From assembly GCA_000934455.1 (NCBI GenBank), contig KN884409.1, positions 8,152-71,261 on the forward strand: a stretch of DNA of 63,110 nt, given 5' to 3'. Under the pieces are notes generated by a model. The model saw only the letters and a list, made by a program, of their open reading frames with translations, was not told the DNA's origin and did not search any database. Source of the stretch: Apostichopus parvimensis. Its lineage: Eukaryota; Echinodermata; Holothuroidea; Aspidochirotida; Stichopodidae. Positions 60,126-63,110 of the stretch are shown here, in pieces (the first letter of the stretch is position 1; each line of letters opens with the position of its first letter). The position numbers and the translations under genes are program-made.

Positions 60126-63110
60126 AAATTTCAATGGCATACTGGCCTCAAAATTAGTTCAGAGCCATGAATCTCACTCTGGCATGGCCGTGGTTCTATA
60201 GGCAACAATTTTCAACACCACTGCAAACTCCTTCCCCCTCTCCTTCTCAAATCTTTGTGCCCAGGGGACTCCTGTCATTGTGACCATTTTAGCATACCTA
60301 GCCTAGAAAATTATTGGATCCCTAAAGGCCTAAACATAGTATTCCCTTTGAAGCACAGTCACATCAACAGAGTTGATGTGACTATCTACAGTGTAATAAA
60401 CAATATATTGAAACTTGTCCATCTACAATATAAACTTTCTTTGATCAATATTTTTCTTATAATAGTTCCTTTCAGTTTCCCTTTCACTTTACTGTACTTA
60501 GACTGGGTTTATACCACACACAGGTGTCCCCTGGAATAAAGGTGAGATAAATTACATGTAGTTACAATGGACAACTGTCATATCTACAGATCACAGCCGG
60601 AAACTGTGTGTGGACGAACAGGCAGAATAGAGTAGGAGCAGACTTACTGTAAAAACATGGTATTTATTTTTATAATAATTCATGTTTTTTAGTGGAACAA
60701 GGGTCTTCTTTCTCTAATCCGAGTTGATTCACAATAAGTCTGTATGATGTCAATATGCTTTTAGGTAGTAGCATGCAACCTCTAGCAATAACTTCATGGA
60801 TCAGCTAATCAAGAGAGGAGGAAACCTGCAGTAGAGCTTGGGGGCCGGGGTTGGGAGACTGGGTAAGGGACAGTAAGGGAAACATTTTGCCACATTATAC
60901 TTAAAACAGGTCATGAACATTTTACACATGTATACCTTTATCACTATGTTTACTGTTTTTAGATGTCTTCTTTCATTGTGTTTTTTCCATGCATTTCTAT
61001 TGAACATCATGGTTCTATAAACTTGGATCTTTTTAGCAAATTTCCACCTGTCAGTACTGATGCAGGTACCCCATGTTGTAAGTTTACAATTGAAAGCTAT
61101 CTGGGTTTTTTTTTATCCCATTACATTTGTTTCTTCCTTATCATGTTTCCTCCCTCATTCCAGACCACAGACTTTTATCACACCAATAGGCCATGCAATA
61201 TAATTTCCTTTCTCCGACCACAGAGCCTATATAGTGACTGGTTATCATTTTGATGTGACTACCACACAGCTGTTTGCGTAGACTTACTCTTGATCAATGA
61301 TCACTAGATACAGTAATCATTAACAGTTGGGATATGGTTAAAAGTATTTGCATGGTCGAATGATCAAATAATACCCAGGAAAATATGCAATGTCAATCTC
61401 CTTTCAGATCTTTTTTTTGTTTTTATTTGTTTGCCAAGGTCATTCCAAACCGGAAGTTATGTACTTAAGGCCATCTATATTCAAGTTAGTGCAATACTGT
61501 TAACGAACTTCACATAAGATTTACCACACAGACTGACTTGGACAATTGACTGGGTTAATTAACACTTAACTACAGAAAGAGAAAGTATTAGGTACCACCA
61601 CAAGGAACTAACTACAAAGGGTTTAGCCTTCAGCAACTACTTAACAGTGCTGTCTATTGTCTTAATATGCACTGCATGGTATACTGTACTATAGTATATT
61701 TGTATTAAACATTGTACTTAAGGTTTTTTTTTTTTTCTTCTTTTTTTGGATACAGCACTTTTATAGCTACAGAATCAATACTGTAACAGGCTGTAACTTC
61801 TGACATCACAGTAATAATCAATTATATTGATAACATGTAAATACACTCTCGAGAGACCACAAAAGTACAGTACGTTATAGTTTAATGAAATATTTACTTT
61901 TTGCTGATTTTAGTGATCTTATCAGATATAGGGATGGATTCAATGAAGCAACCAAGGATGTAAATTGCAAATCATACAAGTCTGTGCGTGTTTCATAACT
62001 TGTTTGTTTGGGCACAGGAAATGGTACACTTTCCTCTGTTTAAATGTTACCCAAGATTTATACCAAATTACCACATCTAAATCTGTACAAAATGTGAATG
62101 AACTCTGAAATACTGATCTGTTGCCATGCTGCGAGTGTTATTTAGTGGAAATTCTTTCTGGATGGTACATGCCAGGGCAAAGAGGGCAGTGTGACCTGAG
62201 AGAGGGTCCGGGGGGGGGGGGGAGAGGGCGCTATGCAAGAATGTTACCAGTTTGTAGCCTATATGGTAGAACAGAGTGTGTATGTAAGTAAGCCGGTAAA
62301 GTATCGTAAGTAGGCAGGTATGTTTCATCATTGGGATGTATAAGGAACTGGCCAATCACACTGACAGGAATAAGTACTGTTAAATTGAACATATGAATGT
62401 CATATATGGATGTCATACATATGAATGTACTGGATAAAATATATATGAGTATGCAATGTATCTCAACAAGAATATTAATGATTCCAGTTGGTTCAACAAA
62501 TTTTGCAGTCTTAACAATTTTCCATATTAGTATTAAATACATGCAGACCAACCAACTGATAAATGAACAAAATTTGAGATTTATCTCTTTCTCTGATATG
62601 AAACTTGTTTAATATGTCAGCTAATGAATGTTTTTGTTGTGGGATTTGGTATCAAACGGTATAAAAACTGTACCAGTATTAACACAAAAGGCAACATTTA
62701 AGCACCTACACAGCTATTCACAATGTATACACACTGCGAATTCAGATGCGTTCTGATGGGTCACGCCAGGTGTAATTTTCCAATGGAATTGCTCTATACT
62801 TCTTAAGAGTTCCAGACACTTTTGGATGGTAGAATGTGAAGGAGGAGGTATATATACCCGAATGGGCCTGTTACAGGAAGAGGACTGTGCTACAAAGTTA
62901 CCAAATGCTCACGACATGGCAGAGCAGGAGTGCCCTTATTGTGAGGAGACAGGGATGTGAGGATCACAGAAGTAAATATGAGTTTTGATATCAAAATATA
63001 TAAATATTGTACGAATATCAATACAAAAAGCTACTTTACAGTACCTTAACAGCTATTCATATCTTTGGTTGTTTGAAAAAAAAAAAAAAAAAACCTATCA
63101 CAGCCACACT
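60126..63110. other. Terminal spacer, no gene recognised
   Basis: No exon could be supported. Simple features are a T-rich tract at 61725-61749, a G-run at 62210-62222 and an A-run of about 19 at 63077-63095. Two related stretches lie about 338 bp apart (62648-62727 and 62985-63065; shared ATCAA...TATAAA, AACAGCTATTCA), which may be the start of a satellite-like array continuing outside the window. Confidence 0.45.

Overview
This window is draft nuclear DNA from an animal, not a bacterium or virus. Genes are split by GT-AG introns with clear pyrimidine tracts, the background is AT-rich, and there are MITEs, a tRNA-derived SINE and two runs of N. The protein families (TAF1A, GALM, a vitamin-D-receptor-like nuclear receptor, pellino) and the clusters of AGGCCTA/TAGGCCTAG words suggest a deuterostome invertebrate, most likely an echinoderm and perhaps a sea cucumber. 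That placement is inference.

Layout. (1) 44-7960 (+): eight exons of TAF1A, the 48-kDa subunit of the RNA polymerase I selectivity factor SL1, lacking only its 5' end. (2) 7961-16592: repeat-rich spacer with a hAT-type MITE bounded by a perfect 8-bp target duplication, a 1,963-bp segment present twice around a 50-N gap (probably unmerged contig ends), and a TTAA-flanked MITE. (3) 16593-22352 (+): a complete seven-exon galactose mutarotase (GALM), 343 residues, with all catalytic residues. (4) 22353-32518: a long spacer with a second hAT-type MITE, an AGGCCTA-rich block and one unexplained 162-codon antisense ORF. (5) 32519-40268 (+): a nuclear receptor with two inferred noncoding 5' exons and four coding exons (501 residues), VDR/PXR-like in its ligand-binding domain. 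Its introns carry degenerate repeats rich in AGGTCA half-sites. (6) 40269-50872: 3' flanks of two convergent genes, a second copy of the TTAA MITE, and a second gap whose flanks repeat each other (about 1.07 kb, diverged). (7) 50873-53848 (-): the last four exons of a pellino E3 ubiquitin ligase; the FHA-encoding 5' exons were not found. (8) 53849-63110: no exon recognised; a 280-bp tandem repeat, a 21-bp minisatellite, a SINE and an 84-bp palindromic tandem repeat.

The genes do not form a pathway; they are ordinary neighbours. I found no convincing new biological system. The points most worth checking are the two probable false duplications, the unusual DNA-binding domain of the nuclear receptor with AGGTCA arrays in its own introns, the MITE families, and the antisense ORF at 25067-25555.
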